Shown in pieces: positions 26,344 to 34,792 of a stretch of DNA of 64,000 nucleotides (positions are counted from its first letter, which is position 1; every line of letters begins with the position of its first letter). The notes beneath the pieces are model-generated. The model was given only the letters and a program-made list of their open reading frames with translations, had not been told where the DNA came from and did no database searches. Location: positions 124,001-188,000 of the forward strand of contig NZ_JASPGD010000002.1 in NCBI RefSeq assembly GCF_030232885.1. Direction: 5' to 3'. The translations under genes and the position numbers were made by a program. Source of the stretch: Corynebacterium sp. MSK297. Its GTDB lineage: Bacteria; Actinomycetota; Actinomycetes; Mycobacteriales; Mycobacteriaceae.

Positions 26344-26395
26344 GCACCTGCGGTGGCTCCGATCAAGTCTCGGAGTTTCTTCCCGCAGGTGCTTT
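26344..26395 (+). terminator. Long nested hairpin before lpd
   Basis: GCACCTGCGG at 26344-26353 pairs perfectly with CCGCAGGTGC at 26383-26392. Inside the loop CTCCGA (26357-26362) pairs with TCGGAG (26370-26375). TTT follows. It may terminate the small-peptide transcript, or act in the lpd leader, whose start is only 37 bases on. Confidence 0.6.
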
Positions 26396-26429
26396 CACAT
26401 GTTCCCAGCAATTACGTATGCTGGAAGGC

Positions 26430-27845
26430 GTGACTAAAGAACATTATGATCTCGTTGTACTCGGCGCCGGACCAGGCGGATACGTTGCCGCCATCCGCGC
26501 TGCCCAGCTAGGCAAGAAAGTTGCCGTCGTCGAAAAGCAGTACTGGGGCGGAGTGTGCCTCAATGTGGGCTGTATCCCGTCGAAGGCACTGCTGAAGAAT
26601 GCTGAGGTTGCCCACACTTTCAACCACGAGGCCAAGGATTTTGGCATCTCTGGTGATGTTTCCTTCGATTTTTCGACCGCGCATCAGCGTTCGCGGAAGG
26701 TATCGAAGAAGATCGTCGGTGGAATCCACTACCTGATGAAGAAAAACAAAATCCAGGAGATCAACGGCCTGGGGCATTTCAAAGATGCCAAGACCATTGA
26801 GGTGAAAGAAGGCGATGACGAGGGCAAGACTCTGACCTTCGATGACTGCATCATCGCTACCGGTTCCGTCGTCAAGACTCTGCCTGGCATTGAGCTGGGC
26901 GGCAACATTGTTTCTTATGAAGAACAAATCCTGAACGAGGAAGCACCAGATTCCATCGTTATCGTTGGTGCTGGCGCCATTGGTATGGAGTTTGCTTATG
27001 TTTTGGCGAACTATGGCGTCGACGTGACCGTCGTAGAGTTTATGGACCGCGTGCTGCCTAATGAAGATGCAGACGTGTCGAAGGAAATCGCGAAGCAGTA
27101 TAAGAAGCTCGGCGTCAAGCTGCTCACCAGCTACAAGACCACCTCTGTGAAGGACAATGGCGACAACGTCACCGTTGAGGTGGAATCCAAAGATGGCAAG
27201 AAGCAAGATACTCTGACTGTCGATCGCTGCTTAGTTGCGGTTGGTTTCGCTCCACGTGTTGAGGGCTTTGGTCTGGAAAACACTGGTGTAGAGCTGACTG
27301 AGCGCGGCGCGATCGCTATCGACGAGCGCATGCGTACCAACGTGGATGGCATTTACGCCATTGGTGACGTCACCGCGAAACTCCAGCTGGCGCACGTTGC
27401 TGAGGCGCAAGGCGTGGTTGCGGCAGAGACCATTGGTGGCGTCGAAACCCAAGAATTGGGTGACTACCAGATGATGCCACGCGCCACCTTCTGCAACCCT
27501 CAGGTTGCTTCCTTTGGTTACACGGAAGAAGCCGCCAAGGAGAAATGGCCAGACCGCGACATCAAGGTTGCCACGTTCCCGTTCTCGGCTAACGGTAAGG
27601 CTCTTGGGTTGAATGAGTCCGCTGGTTTCACCAAGCTCGTTGCCGATGGTGAATTCGGCGAGTTGCTCGGTGCCCACCTGGTTGGCTCCAACGTTTCCGA
27701 GCTGCTGCCACAGTTGACGCTCGCACAGCGCTTTGACCTGACCGCAGGCGAAATCGCGCGCAACGTGCACACCCACCCAACGCTGTCTGAAGGAATGAAA
27801 GAAGTCGCTCACAGCGTTGCTGACGGCCATATGATTAACCTTTAA
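26430..27845 (+). CDS. lpd: Dihydrolipoamide dehydrogenase
   Basis: 471 residues from the GTG at 26430, which gives the genus-typical [18 protein letters not shown]; an ATG at 26418 would add four residues. FAD motif [13 protein letters not shown], redox disulfide Cys43-Cys48 ([13 protein letters not shown]), NAD motif [19 protein letters not shown], and the C-terminal His-Glu pair (HTHPTLSE) are complete. It is the E3 component of pyruvate and 2-oxoglutarate dehydrogenase complexes. Neither start has a spaced ribosome site: GGAAGG at 26423 is one base from the GTG, so a leaderless or near-leaderless mRNA is possible. In C. glutamicum ramB lies between lpd and sdhC; here it is absent. Confidence 0.95.
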   Translation: MTKEHYDLVVLGAGPGGYVAAIRAAQLGKKVAVVEKQYWGGVCLNVGCIPSKALLKNAEVAHTFNHEAKDFGISGDVSFDFSTAHQRSRKVSKKIVGGIHYLMKKNKIQEINGLGHFKDAKTIEVKEGDDEGKTLTFDDCIIATGSVVKTLPGIELGGNIVSYEEQILNEEAPDSIVIVGAGAIGMEFAYVLANYGVDVTVVEFMDRVLPNEDADVSKEIAKQYKKLGVKLLTSYKTTSVKDNGDNVTVEVESKDGKKQDTLTVDRCLVAVGFAPRVEGFGLENTGVELTERGAIAIDERMRTNVDGIYAIGDVTAKLQLAHVAEAQGVVAAETIGGVETQELGDYQMMPRATFCNPQVASFGYTEEAAKEKWPDRDIKVATFPFSANGKALGLNESAGFTKLVADGEFGELLGAHLVGSNVSELLPQLTLAQRFDLTAGEIARNVHTHPTLSEGMKEVAHSVADGHMINL

Positions 27846-28240
27846 GATTTGCTGTAATTATTCGGTGGCGAAGGATCTCGCGTTAGATCCACACTTCGGC
27901 CGCTCTACCGTACTTGTCGACGGTGGGGTGGCCGTTTCGCGTGTGATGGGGGAAACCTGCGATACTGATCAAAAGTTTGACACAGTATGGGTGAATGCTG
28001 GCTAGCTAAAAAATTACTGTGAGTAAAGTCATATAACTTGTGGTTAAGTGATGGATCCAGGCTGGCTTGCAGCTAAGGGGCGTGGCAGTAGCGATATTGC
28101 TGTTGTGGTTTTAAGCCAAGCCTCACATAAAGCACCCCCGAAAATGTGGCCAAGTTAGGCTAAAAACGCACCCAGCGCGGTATTTTGGTTCGCGTCAACA
28201 CCCCCGATCGCCGTATGGTTATAGCGACAATGGAGGTGCC
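27846..28240. other. Upstream region of the sdh operon, no gene seen
   Basis: This 395-base gap holds a hairpin GGATCT/AGATCC at 27873-27890 just after lpd (no T tract). It also holds a second stem around 27898-27935 with inner ACCGT/ACGGT. TTAGGCTAA at about 28155 is a palindromic core like that of DtxR boxes but with poor flanks. I saw no open frame with coding character. It presumably contains the sdhC promoter. Confidence 0.4.
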
Positions 28241-28996
28241 ATGACAATAAAGAATCCTGATCGTGAGGCAATCGCCCACGGAAAAATCTCGAACGAAAAA
28301 ATTCGTGAATCGCCAGCGGTCCCAACTTGGGCTATCAAGCTGATTATGGCGATCACTGGCCTGTTATTTGTGCTGTTTACGGTCGGGCATATGGCCGGAA
28401 ACTTGAAGCTGTACGCCCCAGCACACGACGGTGTACCAGCCCTTGATGAATATGGTGAGTTCCTCCGGAGCATTGGTTCGCCATTGCTGCCGGAAGAAGC
28501 ATTCCTGTGGGGCTTCCGTCTCGTCTTGTTGGCTGCGCTGATTCTGCACGTTTGGGGTGCATTTGCCCTGATCAGCCGCGCAAAGCAATCCCGCGGTAAA
28601 TTCAACCGCACCAACTTGATGGGTGGTGTAGATTCCTTTGCTACCCGCACCATGCTGGTTACCGGCTTGTTTATTCTGCTGTTCGTGTGCTTCCACTTGC
28701 TGGACCTCACCTTGGGTGTCGCACCAGCTGCGACCGAACAGTTCGTCCACGGTGATGTGCATGCCAACATGATTGCTACTTTCAGCCGTTGGCCAGTCAC
28801 CATCTTTTATGTGGTTGCCATGTGCTTGCTGTTCCTGCACATGTCTCACGGCATTCGCTTGGCCGTCTCAGATTTGGGTGTTACGGGTCTGAAATGGCGT
28901 CAGACTTTTGTGGTGATTGCTTATGTCATTCCAGCAGTGGTTGTCATCGGCAACATCGTCATGCCTTTGTCCGTCCTGTTTGGTTGGGTGAGCTAG
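28241..28996 (+). CDS. sdhC: Succinate dehydrogenase cytochrome b558 subunit
   Basis: 251 residues with five hydrophobic helices. The ATG follows GGAGGTG. Haem-ligand type histidines are in FTVGHMAGNLKL, LILHVWGAF, CFHLLDLTLG and LHMSHGIRLA, the pattern of the di-haem, single-subunit membrane anchors of the Bacillus/actinobacterial type. It anchors SdhA and SdhB to the membrane and passes electrons to menaquinone. It is the first gene of sdhCAB; sdhA follows after 65 bases. Regulation by iron (RipA/DtxR) and by RamA/RamB is known in C. glutamicum but not shown here. Confidence 0.93.
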   Translation: MTIKNPDREAIAHGKISNEKIRESPAVPTWAIKLIMAITGLLFVLFTVGHMAGNLKLYAPAHDGVPALDEYGEFLRSIGSPLLPEEAFLWGFRLVLLAALILHVWGAFALISRAKQSRGKFNRTNLMGGVDSFATRTMLVTGLFILLFVCFHLLDLTLGVAPAATEQFVHGDVHANMIATFSRWPVTIFYVVAMCLLFLHMSHGIRLAVSDLGVTGLKWRQTFVVIAYVIPAVVVIGNIVMPLSVLFGWVS

Positions 28997-29061
28997 AACG
29001 CCGCCAAGCGCTGACGTAGTTCACGCGCCGAAAAGTTCTAGCCTGATCAGAAAGTTAGATT

Positions 29062-31071
29062 ATGAGCAACACTGATACTTCGACTCGTAAAGAGTTCCGC
29101 CAGCCAGACTCTATCGTCGATGGGGTCACCCCAGGCGACATCCTGGACAACGCGGAACCAAAGGGCGTTCCCATGCGGGATATGTGGAATTACCACAAAG
29201 ACCACATGAACTTGGTCTCCCCGCTGAACCGCCGTAAATTCACTGTCCTGATCGTCGGTACCGGCCTGTCCGGTGGCGCAGCCGCCGCGGCACTTGGCGA
29301 GCTCGGCTACGACGTGAAGGTCTTCTCCTACCATGACTCGCCTCGTCGTGCGCACTCCATTGCTGCACAGGGTGGTGTCAACTCCGCGCGAGGTAAGAAA
29401 GTCGACAACGACTCGGCTTACCGCCACGTGAAAGACACCGTTAAGGGTGGAGACTACCGCTGTCGTGAGTCTGACTGCTGGCGCTTGGCGCTGGAATCCG
29501 GCCGCGTTATCGACCACATGAACGCCATTGGTGCTCCATTCGCCCGTGAGTACGGCGGAACCCTGGCAACCCGTTCCTTCGGTGGTGTGCAGGTCTCCCG
29601 TACCTATTACACCCGTGGTCAAACCGGCCAGCAGCTGCAGCTGTCGACTACCTCGGCCCTGTACCGCCAGATCGGCCTGGGCAACGTCGAAATGTTTGCG
29701 CATCACGACATGCAGGACATCATCGTCCGCGACATCGATGGTGTGAAGCACTGCGACGGCATCGTCACCCGTAACCTGATCGACGGTGAGATCAAGGCTT
29801 TCACTGGCCACGCAACTGTCATCGCGACTGGCGGTTACGGCAACGTCTACCACATGTCGACGCTGGCCAAGAACTCGAACGCAGGCGCCATGATGCGTGC
29901 CTACGAGCGGGGCGCTTACCTGGCATCGCCTGCGTATATCCAGTTCCACCCAACTGGCCTGCCAGTCAACTCCACCTGGCAGTCGAAGACGACGCTGATG
30001 TCGGAATCGCTGCGTAACGACGGCCGCATCTGGTCGCCAAAGACAGAAGGCGACGACCGCGACCCGAACTCCATTCCAGAGGACGAGCGCGACTACTTCT
30101 TGGAGCGCCGCTACCCGGCATTCGGTAACTTGGTCCCTCGTGACGTTGCCTCCCGCGCACTGTCACAACAGATCAACGCTGGCTTGGGCGTCGGCCCAAT
30201 GCAGAACTCCTGCTACCTGGACTTCCGCGACGCCATCGAGCGTTTGGGTAAAGAGACCGTGCGCGCGCGTTACTCCAACCTGTTCCAGATGTATGAAGAG
30301 TCCATTGGTGAAGACCCGTACGAGACCCCGATGCGTATTGCACCGACCTGCCACTTCACCATGGGTGGTCTATGGACGGACTTCAACGAGATGACGTCCA
30401 TCGACGGCTTGTTTGCTGCCGGTGAGGCTTCCTGGACTTACCATGGCGCGAACCGTCTGGGCGCTAACTCGCTGCTGTCGGCTTCGGTTGATGGCTGGTT
30501 CACCCTGCCGTTCACCATCCCGAACTACCTAGCAGAGCACCTGGGCGAAGAAAAACTCTCCGAGGATTCCGCAGAAGCACAGGAAGTCGTCGAAGAGGTT
30601 AAGGATCGCCTGAACCGCCTGATGAGCATCGAAGGCAAAGACCCACACGGTGCTGAGCACTACCACCGCCAGCTCGGCGAGATCCTTTACTGGGGTTGTG
30701 GTGTGTCGCGTAACGTCGAGGACCTGAAGACATCGATCGAGAAAATCCGCGAAATCCGTCGCGATTTCTGGGCCAACGTTCGTGTGACCGGTCAGCTGCA
30801 CGACATGAACCAGGACCTGGAATACGCACAGCGCGTAGCCGACTACCTCGACCTCGGCGAACTGATGTGCATTGACGCGCTGGACCGTGACGAGTCTGCT
30901 GGTGCACACTACCGTGATGATCACCTTTCCGAAGACGGTGAGGCAGAACGTGACGACGAAAACTGGTGCTTCGTTTCTGCATGGCAGCCAAACGGCCCAG
31001 AGAAGTTCATCCGCCACGCCGATCCTCTGTACTTCGACTCGATTCCGCTGATGACAAGGAACTACAAGTAA
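29062..31071 (+). CDS. sdhA: Succinate dehydrogenase flavoprotein subunit
   Basis: 669 residues. Dinucleotide site VGTGLSGGAAAAALGELGY, covalent FAD His region SPRRAHSIAAQGGVNSARG, substrate block FHPTGLP and RYPAFGNLVPRDVASR (catalytic Arg), TCHFTMGGLWTDF, and GEASWTYHGANRLGANSLL are intact. The length is longer than the proteobacterial subunit, as usual in corynebacteria. It oxidises succinate to fumarate in the TCA cycle. Its stop overlaps the sdhB start (TAATG), so the subunits are co-translated. Confidence 0.96.
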   Translation: MSNTDTSTRKEFRQPDSIVDGVTPGDILDNAEPKGVPMRDMWNYHKDHMNLVSPLNRRKFTVLIVGTGLSGGAAAAALGELGYDVKVFSYHDSPRRAHSIAAQGGVNSARGKKVDNDSAYRHVKDTVKGGDYRCRESDCWRLALESGRVIDHMNAIGAPFAREYGGTLATRSFGGVQVSRTYYTRGQTGQQLQLSTTSALYRQIGLGNVEMFAHHDMQDIIVRDIDGVKHCDGIVTRNLIDGEIKAFTGHATVIATGGYGNVYHMSTLAKNSNAGAMMRAYERGAYLASPAYIQFHPTGLPVNSTWQSKTTLMSESLRNDGRIWSPKTEGDDRDPNSIPEDERDYFLERRYPAFGNLVPRDVASRALSQQINAGLGVGPMQNSCYLDFRDAIERLGKETVRARYSNLFQMYEESIGEDPYETPMRIAPTCHFTMGGLWTDFNEMTSIDGLFAAGEASWTYHGANRLGANSLLSASVDGWFTLPFTIPNYLAEHLGEEKLSEDSAEAQEVVEEVKDRLNRLMSIEGKDPHGAEHYHRQLGEILYWGCGVSRNVEDLKTSIEKIREIRRDFWANVRVTGQLHDMNQDLEYAQRVADYLDLGELMCIDALDRDESAGAHYRDDHLSEDGEAERDDENWCFVSAWQPNGPEKFIRHADPLYFDSIPLMTRNYK

Positions 31072-31820
31072 TGAAATTGACACTTGAAGTCTGGCGTCAG
31101 GCCGGACCTACGCAAGAAGGCAGCTTCGAGACCGTTCAGGTCGACGACGCCGTCGAGCAGATGTCCATCCTGGAGCTGTTGGATCACGTCAACACCGGAC
31201 GCATCGAAGAAAACAAAGAACCATTCGCATTTGCCTCCGACTGCCGTGAGGGCATCTGCGGTACCTGTGGCTTGCTGATCAACGGACGCCCACACGGCCC
31301 AGGCCAGAACACCCCGGCTTGTCAGCAGCGTCTGTTCCAGTTCAACGATGGCGATACCCTGCGTCTGGAGCCACTGCGTTCCGCCGCATTCCCCGTTATC
31401 AAAGACATGGTCGTTGACCGTTCCGCACTGGACGACATCATGCACCAGGGTGGCTACGTCTCCATGGATGCTGGTACTGCACCGGATGCCGATACCCTGC
31501 TGCAGAACTCGCAAGATAACGAAATCGCACTGGACCACGCAGCCTGCATTGGCTGTGGTGCTTGTGTGGCGGCCTGCCCAAACGGAGCTGCCCACCTGTT
31601 CACCGGTGCCAAGCTAGTGCATCTGTCGATGTCGCCGCTCGGTGCCAAGGAACGCGGCAAGCGTGCCCGCAACATGGTCGACGAGCTCGAGCAGAACTTC
31701 GGTGGCTGCTCCCTGTACGGCGAGTGCGCTGATGTATGCCCAGCAGGCATCCCACTGACTGCTGTTTCGGCTGTCACCCGCGAACGTGCTCGTGCGGCTT
31801 TCCGTTCGAAGGACGACTAA
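31071..31820 (+). CDS. sdhB: Succinate dehydrogenase iron-sulfur subunit
   Basis: 249 residues from the ATG at 31071, which overlaps the sdhA stop. The [2Fe-2S] cysteines are Cys58, Cys63, Cys66 (CREGICGTC) and Cys84. The 4Fe/3Fe cluster cysteines are in CIGCGACVAACPNG and CSLYGECADVCPAGIP. It transfers electrons from SdhA to the SdhC haems. The frame is open 105 bases upstream, but homology places the start here. End of the sdhCAB operon core. Confidence 0.96.
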   Translation: MKLTLEVWRQAGPTQEGSFETVQVDDAVEQMSILELLDHVNTGRIEENKEPFAFASDCREGICGTCGLLINGRPHGPGQNTPACQQRLFQFNDGDTLRLEPLRSAAFPVIKDMVVDRSALDDIMHQGGYVSMDAGTAPDADTLLQNSQDNEIALDHAACIGCGACVAACPNGAAHLFTGAKLVHLSMSPLGAKERGKRARNMVDELEQNFGGCSLYGECADVCPAGIPLTAVSAVTRERARAAFRSKDD

Positions 31821-31959
31821 GACGAATACGAAAGTGCCGACGCGGCGTGTGATGTGCAGCGATTTTGCTTGTGCAGACACAGTTCGGCACCACTTTTGCT
31901 GGCAGCACATCTAGACTAGAGTTGTCACTAGTGATACAGAAGAAAGGCTTTGGCACCCC

Positions 31960-32328
31960 ATGAGCACCAATGAACAAGTAGCGGACTTCGCTGCGGAGAC
32001 CTACCCTAGCTACTCGCAGGAACTGCACCACAGCTACATCGAGGGCTACAACCCAGTGTCGCTGGCTGCGCCGCACTCGTCGCTGTTGCGTAATTCGACG
32101 TGGATCGGCATGGGTCTTCTCGTTAGCTTTTTCCCATTCGCCGGTACCCTCATTTGGGGAATCAGCACCGGCATCTGGGATCAGGGCACTGCAGCTAATT
32201 ACTCCACTATTTTGACCATCATTGGCGCCATTGGTGTTGTTGTTACTTTGGTCGGTGGTTTTGGTTCGATCCACTTTGGCCGCCGGTACTACCGCCAATA
32301 CGTGAAGGAAACCGGCCGCACCTCCTAA
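31960..32328 (+). CDS. Conserved corynebacterial membrane protein downstream of sdhB
   Basis: 122 residues with two hydrophobic helices (WIGMGLLVSFFPFAGTLIWG; ILTIIGAIGVVVTLVGGFG) and a Tyr/His-rich N-terminus (YPSYSQELHHSYIEGYNP). No named domain. A similar small membrane protein follows sdhB in C. glutamicum as I recall. It starts 139 bases after sdhB, with GAAAGG upstream, and is closed by the strong terminator at 32352-32400. Could be a respiratory accessory factor, but the function is unknown. Confidence 0.65.
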   Translation: MSTNEQVADFAAETYPSYSQELHHSYIEGYNPVSLAAPHSSLLRNSTWIGMGLLVSFFPFAGTLIWGISTGIWDQGTAANYSTILTIIGAIGVVVTLVGGFGSIHFGRRYYRQYVKETGRTS

Positions 32329-32351
32329 CGCGCCTTTCCTCCTGCCAGCCT

Positions 32352-32400
32352 CGCCCCGCACCTGCTAGATGCTTACCGCGTCTAGGCAGGGCGGGGCTTT
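32352..32400 (+). terminator. Strong Rho-independent terminator of the sdh region
   Basis: Nested pairs GCCCCGC/GCGGGGC (32352-32358 with 32390-32396), CCTGC/GCAGG and TAGA/TCTA form one long stem, followed by TTTT. Confidence 0.88.
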
Positions 32401-32460
32401 TCGTAGCTTTATTCGGAAGCTGCCACCCTAGCCTGTCGAGACCTGGAGTTCATTGACCAT

Positions 32461-33801
32461 ATGAGTACCCCGCAACATCGCGCCCGCCCGAGCGCGAGCA
32501 CTACCCGCCCGAGCGCTAGCACTATGCCAGGGTTTAGCTCTGGGCCGACAGACGCACAACGGGCAGCGGAATTACGCAAGCACAAGATATTCGTCACCGG
32601 TTTGTTGGTACTGGCTGCAGCCGTATTCTTGGCCTGTTCCTGGTGGCAAAGCCAACCCGGTTCCACCCCGGCATGGGTGGGCTACGTTCGTGCCGCAGCA
32701 GAAGCCGGCATGGTCGGTGGCCTTGCGGACTGGTTCGCGGTTACAGCGTTGTTTCGGCACCCCATGGGGTTGCCGATCCCGCACACAGCCCTGATTCGCA
32801 AGAAAAAAGACCAGTTGGGTGATTCGCTGTCGCAGTTCGTCGGCGATAACTTCCTGAATGCAGAGCTAATTACCTCAAAGGTGCGCGAGGCCAAGCTGCC
32901 GGAATGGCTGGGGAAGTGGCTGAGTGAGGGAGAGAATGCAGCAAAGGTCTCCCGTGAGGCTGGAAAACTCACCACCAATATTGTGCGTGCGGTCGATGCG
33001 CAGGAAGCGGAGCAACTGATCCAAACGCACCTGATCGATAAGGCAACCGAACCAATCTGGGGCCCGCCATTGGGGCGCACGCTTGATTCGCTGATTGATG
33101 AGGGAAAGCTAGAACCAGCGGTTGATGAGATCGTGACCTGGGCGAAAAACAAGATCGATGATTCGGAAGACTCCATCATCACCCTGATCAACGATCGCAT
33201 GCCGACGTGGGCGCCGCGTTTTGCTCGCCAGTTGGTGGGCGAAAAAGTTTTCCGCGAAATGGCGTCGTTTATCCGCGAGGTAGAAGCTGACCAGCACCAT
33301 CCCGCGCGGAAATCCATCCGGAAAGGCCTGCGGCAGTTGGCGTATGACCTGCAATTTGATGGCACTATGATTAGCCGAGTCGAAGATTGGAAGGCCGATG
33401 TGCAAGGCTCCCGTGCGGTACGCGCACTGCCTGCCATGCTGTGGGAGAAAGGCTCGGCGGGCTTGATCGCTGCCGCTGAAGACCCAGATTCCACCTTGCG
33501 ACGCAAGATCGTCGAACTGTGTGTTCGTTGGGGGGAAAATATCCAATCTGATGCCGAGTTGCGCACGTCATTGGATCGCCGCATCAACTCTGCGGTGGAG
33601 TTTTTGGCGAATAGTTATTCCTCGGAGGTCACCGGAATTATTTCTGAAACCATCGCGCGCTGGGATGCTGATGAGGCCAGCGAAAAGATTGAGCTCATGG
33701 TGGGCAAAGACCTGCAGTTTATCCGTTTGAATGGCACGGTGGTTGGTGCGCTTGCGGGGCTGGTTATCTACACTGTCAATCAAGTACTTTTCGGTGCCTA
33801 A
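32461..33801 (+). CDS. DUF445 family membrane protein
   Basis: 446 residues. The N-terminus is Ser/Arg/Pro-rich with a repeated RPSAST-like unit. A hydrophobic helix follows (FVTGLLVLAAAVFLACSWW), then the DUF445 hallmark GMVGGLADWFAVTALFRHPMG and IPHTALIRKKKDQLGDSLSQFV. A long helical, charged middle and a final hydrophobic helix (VVGALAGLVIYTVNQVLFG) end the protein. The topology is thus two membrane ends with a large soluble helical domain. Function unknown across the family. Begins about 130 bases after the sdh terminator, with no obvious operon partner upstream. Confidence 0.85.
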   Translation: MSTPQHRARPSASTTRPSASTMPGFSSGPTDAQRAAELRKHKIFVTGLLVLAAAVFLACSWWQSQPGSTPAWVGYVRAAAEAGMVGGLADWFAVTALFRHPMGLPIPHTALIRKKKDQLGDSLSQFVGDNFLNAELITSKVREAKLPEWLGKWLSEGENAAKVSREAGKLTTNIVRAVDAQEAEQLIQTHLIDKATEPIWGPPLGRTLDSLIDEGKLEPAVDEIVTWAKNKIDDSEDSIITLINDRMPTWAPRFARQLVGEKVFREMASFIREVEADQHHPARKSIRKGLRQLAYDLQFDGTMISRVEDWKADVQGSRAVRALPAMLWEKGSAGLIAAAEDPDSTLRRKIVELCVRWGENIQSDAELRTSLDRRINSAVEFLANSYSSEVTGIISETIARWDADEASEKIELMVGKDLQFIRLNGTVVGALAGLVIYTVNQVLFGA

Positions 33802-33840
33802 ATTGGTCGAAGTACTTAACCTGATGGAGCACTGACGACG

Positions 33841-33884
33841 CGTCGTTGGAACGTCGTTGGAACGCCGTTGGAACGCCGTTGGGA
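33841..33884. repeat. Four tandem 11-bp repeats
   Basis: CGTCGTTGGAA at 33841-33851 and 33852-33862, CGCCGTTGGAA at 33863-33873, and CGCCGTTGGGA at 33874-33884, in the gap between the DUF445 gene and the next gene. Confidence 0.9.
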
Positions 33885-33935
33885 CACTGACAAAGCACAG
33901 ACGTAGCGCACACGAAGCAATGATGGAGCAGAGCA

Positions 33936-34403
33936 ATGACTGATAAACGTCAACGATTTTCTACTAGCGAGATTGTCGAGTCACTGAAAGACACAGGTTC
34001 GCGGGTCCGTTCCGTGGCAAGTGAATTCACCGGTAACGCCGCCGAGAATTACCGGGCCCGGGGCACAGCCGAGACCGTAAAGAATGCTGCCCGGCAAACC
34101 GTGCGTGACTTCCGCGGCATCGAAAGTGTCGAAGATGCAAAGGACACAGGGGCAAAGTTGTGGAAACGAGGCAAGCACCTGGGCCGCGAGTTTAGTTCTG
34201 GTCTGAGTGATGCCGTCGGCAAGACCCGCAGCAGTGAGGCTGCACGTACAGGCACCAAAGGTGCAACCGGTGAGCACGCGGGTACGACGAATGACGGGCG
34301 GCCACGTATCATTGAGGGCGAAGTTATTGACGTTGATGGGCAGAAAGTCAACGGCCAGAGCTCATCCGACAGATCATTCCCGAGGAAAACCCAGAACCCA
34401 TGA
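33936..34403 (+). CDS. Conserved corynebacterial hypothetical protein (polar, helical)
   Basis: 155 residues, strongly charged, with no membrane helix. The N-terminal two thirds look like an extended amphipathic helix bundle (SEIVESLKDTGSRVRSVASE, ENYRARGTAETVKNAARQTV), then a disordered Gly/Thr tail with PRIIEGEVIDVDGQ. It resembles a small corynebacterial family known only by number (CGLAU_01105 type, by recall). Ribosome site GGAG upstream. Its stop overlaps the next start (ATGA), so it is coupled to the DUF2516 gene. Function unknown. Confidence 0.6.
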   Translation: MTDKRQRFSTSEIVESLKDTGSRVRSVASEFTGNAAENYRARGTAETVKNAARQTVRDFRGIESVEDAKDTGAKLWKRGKHLGREFSSGLSDAVGKTRSSEAARTGTKGATGEHAGTTNDGRPRIIEGEVIDVDGQKVNGQSSSDRSFPRKTQNP

Positions 34404-34789
34404 TTGTTGACGTATTATCGCAAGCCAGCCTCGCCGCCGAGCACACCCACCATGTGGCACAGTTGCCGCCGAGTGGCCCAACGCTGGAGCCGTGGCAGCA
34501 GAACCTGTTTAGCGGCGTGTTTTGGCTGCAGCAGGGACTGTATTCATTGGTGGCCATCGCCGGCCTGGTGGGGGCGATTTCTGCGGCCATGACGCGTGAC
34601 GACGCCTTCGATGCGGATTCCCGGCAGTCGAAAATGGTTTGGGTCGCGATGTTGGCTGGTTCGGCGTTTATCGTGCCGATGCCCATTCCGATTTTGCCGT
34701 GGGTCGGTATGGTGGTTATCGGTATCTACTGGTTTGATGTCCGGCCGTCGCTGAAGGCGCTCATTAACGGTGAGTATCGCTGGGATTAG
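34400..34789 (+). CDS. DUF2516 family membrane protein
   Basis: 129 residues with three hydrophobic stretches (FWLQQGLYSLVAIAGLVGAI; SKMVWVAMLAGSAFIVPMP; ILPWVGMVVIGIYWFDVRP). The pattern D-A-F-D-A-D-S-RQSK-M-W and the ending WFDVRPSLK fit DUF2516. ATGA overlap with the gene before; the DeoC-like gene follows within four bases. In related genomes DUF2516 genes also adjoin deoC, so this is a conserved cluster. Confidence 0.8.
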   Translation: MIVDVLSQASLAAEHTHHVAQLPPSGPTLEPWQQNLFSGVFWLQQGLYSLVAIAGLVGAISAAMTRDDAFDADSRQSKMVWVAMLAGSAFIVPMPIPILPWVGMVVIGIYWFDVRPSLKALINGEYRWD

Positions 34790-34792
34790 TTG

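Noticed and set aside
29047..29949. Minus-strand open frame of 300 codons opposite sdhA
   Set aside because: Shadow of sdhA in a biased-codon region.
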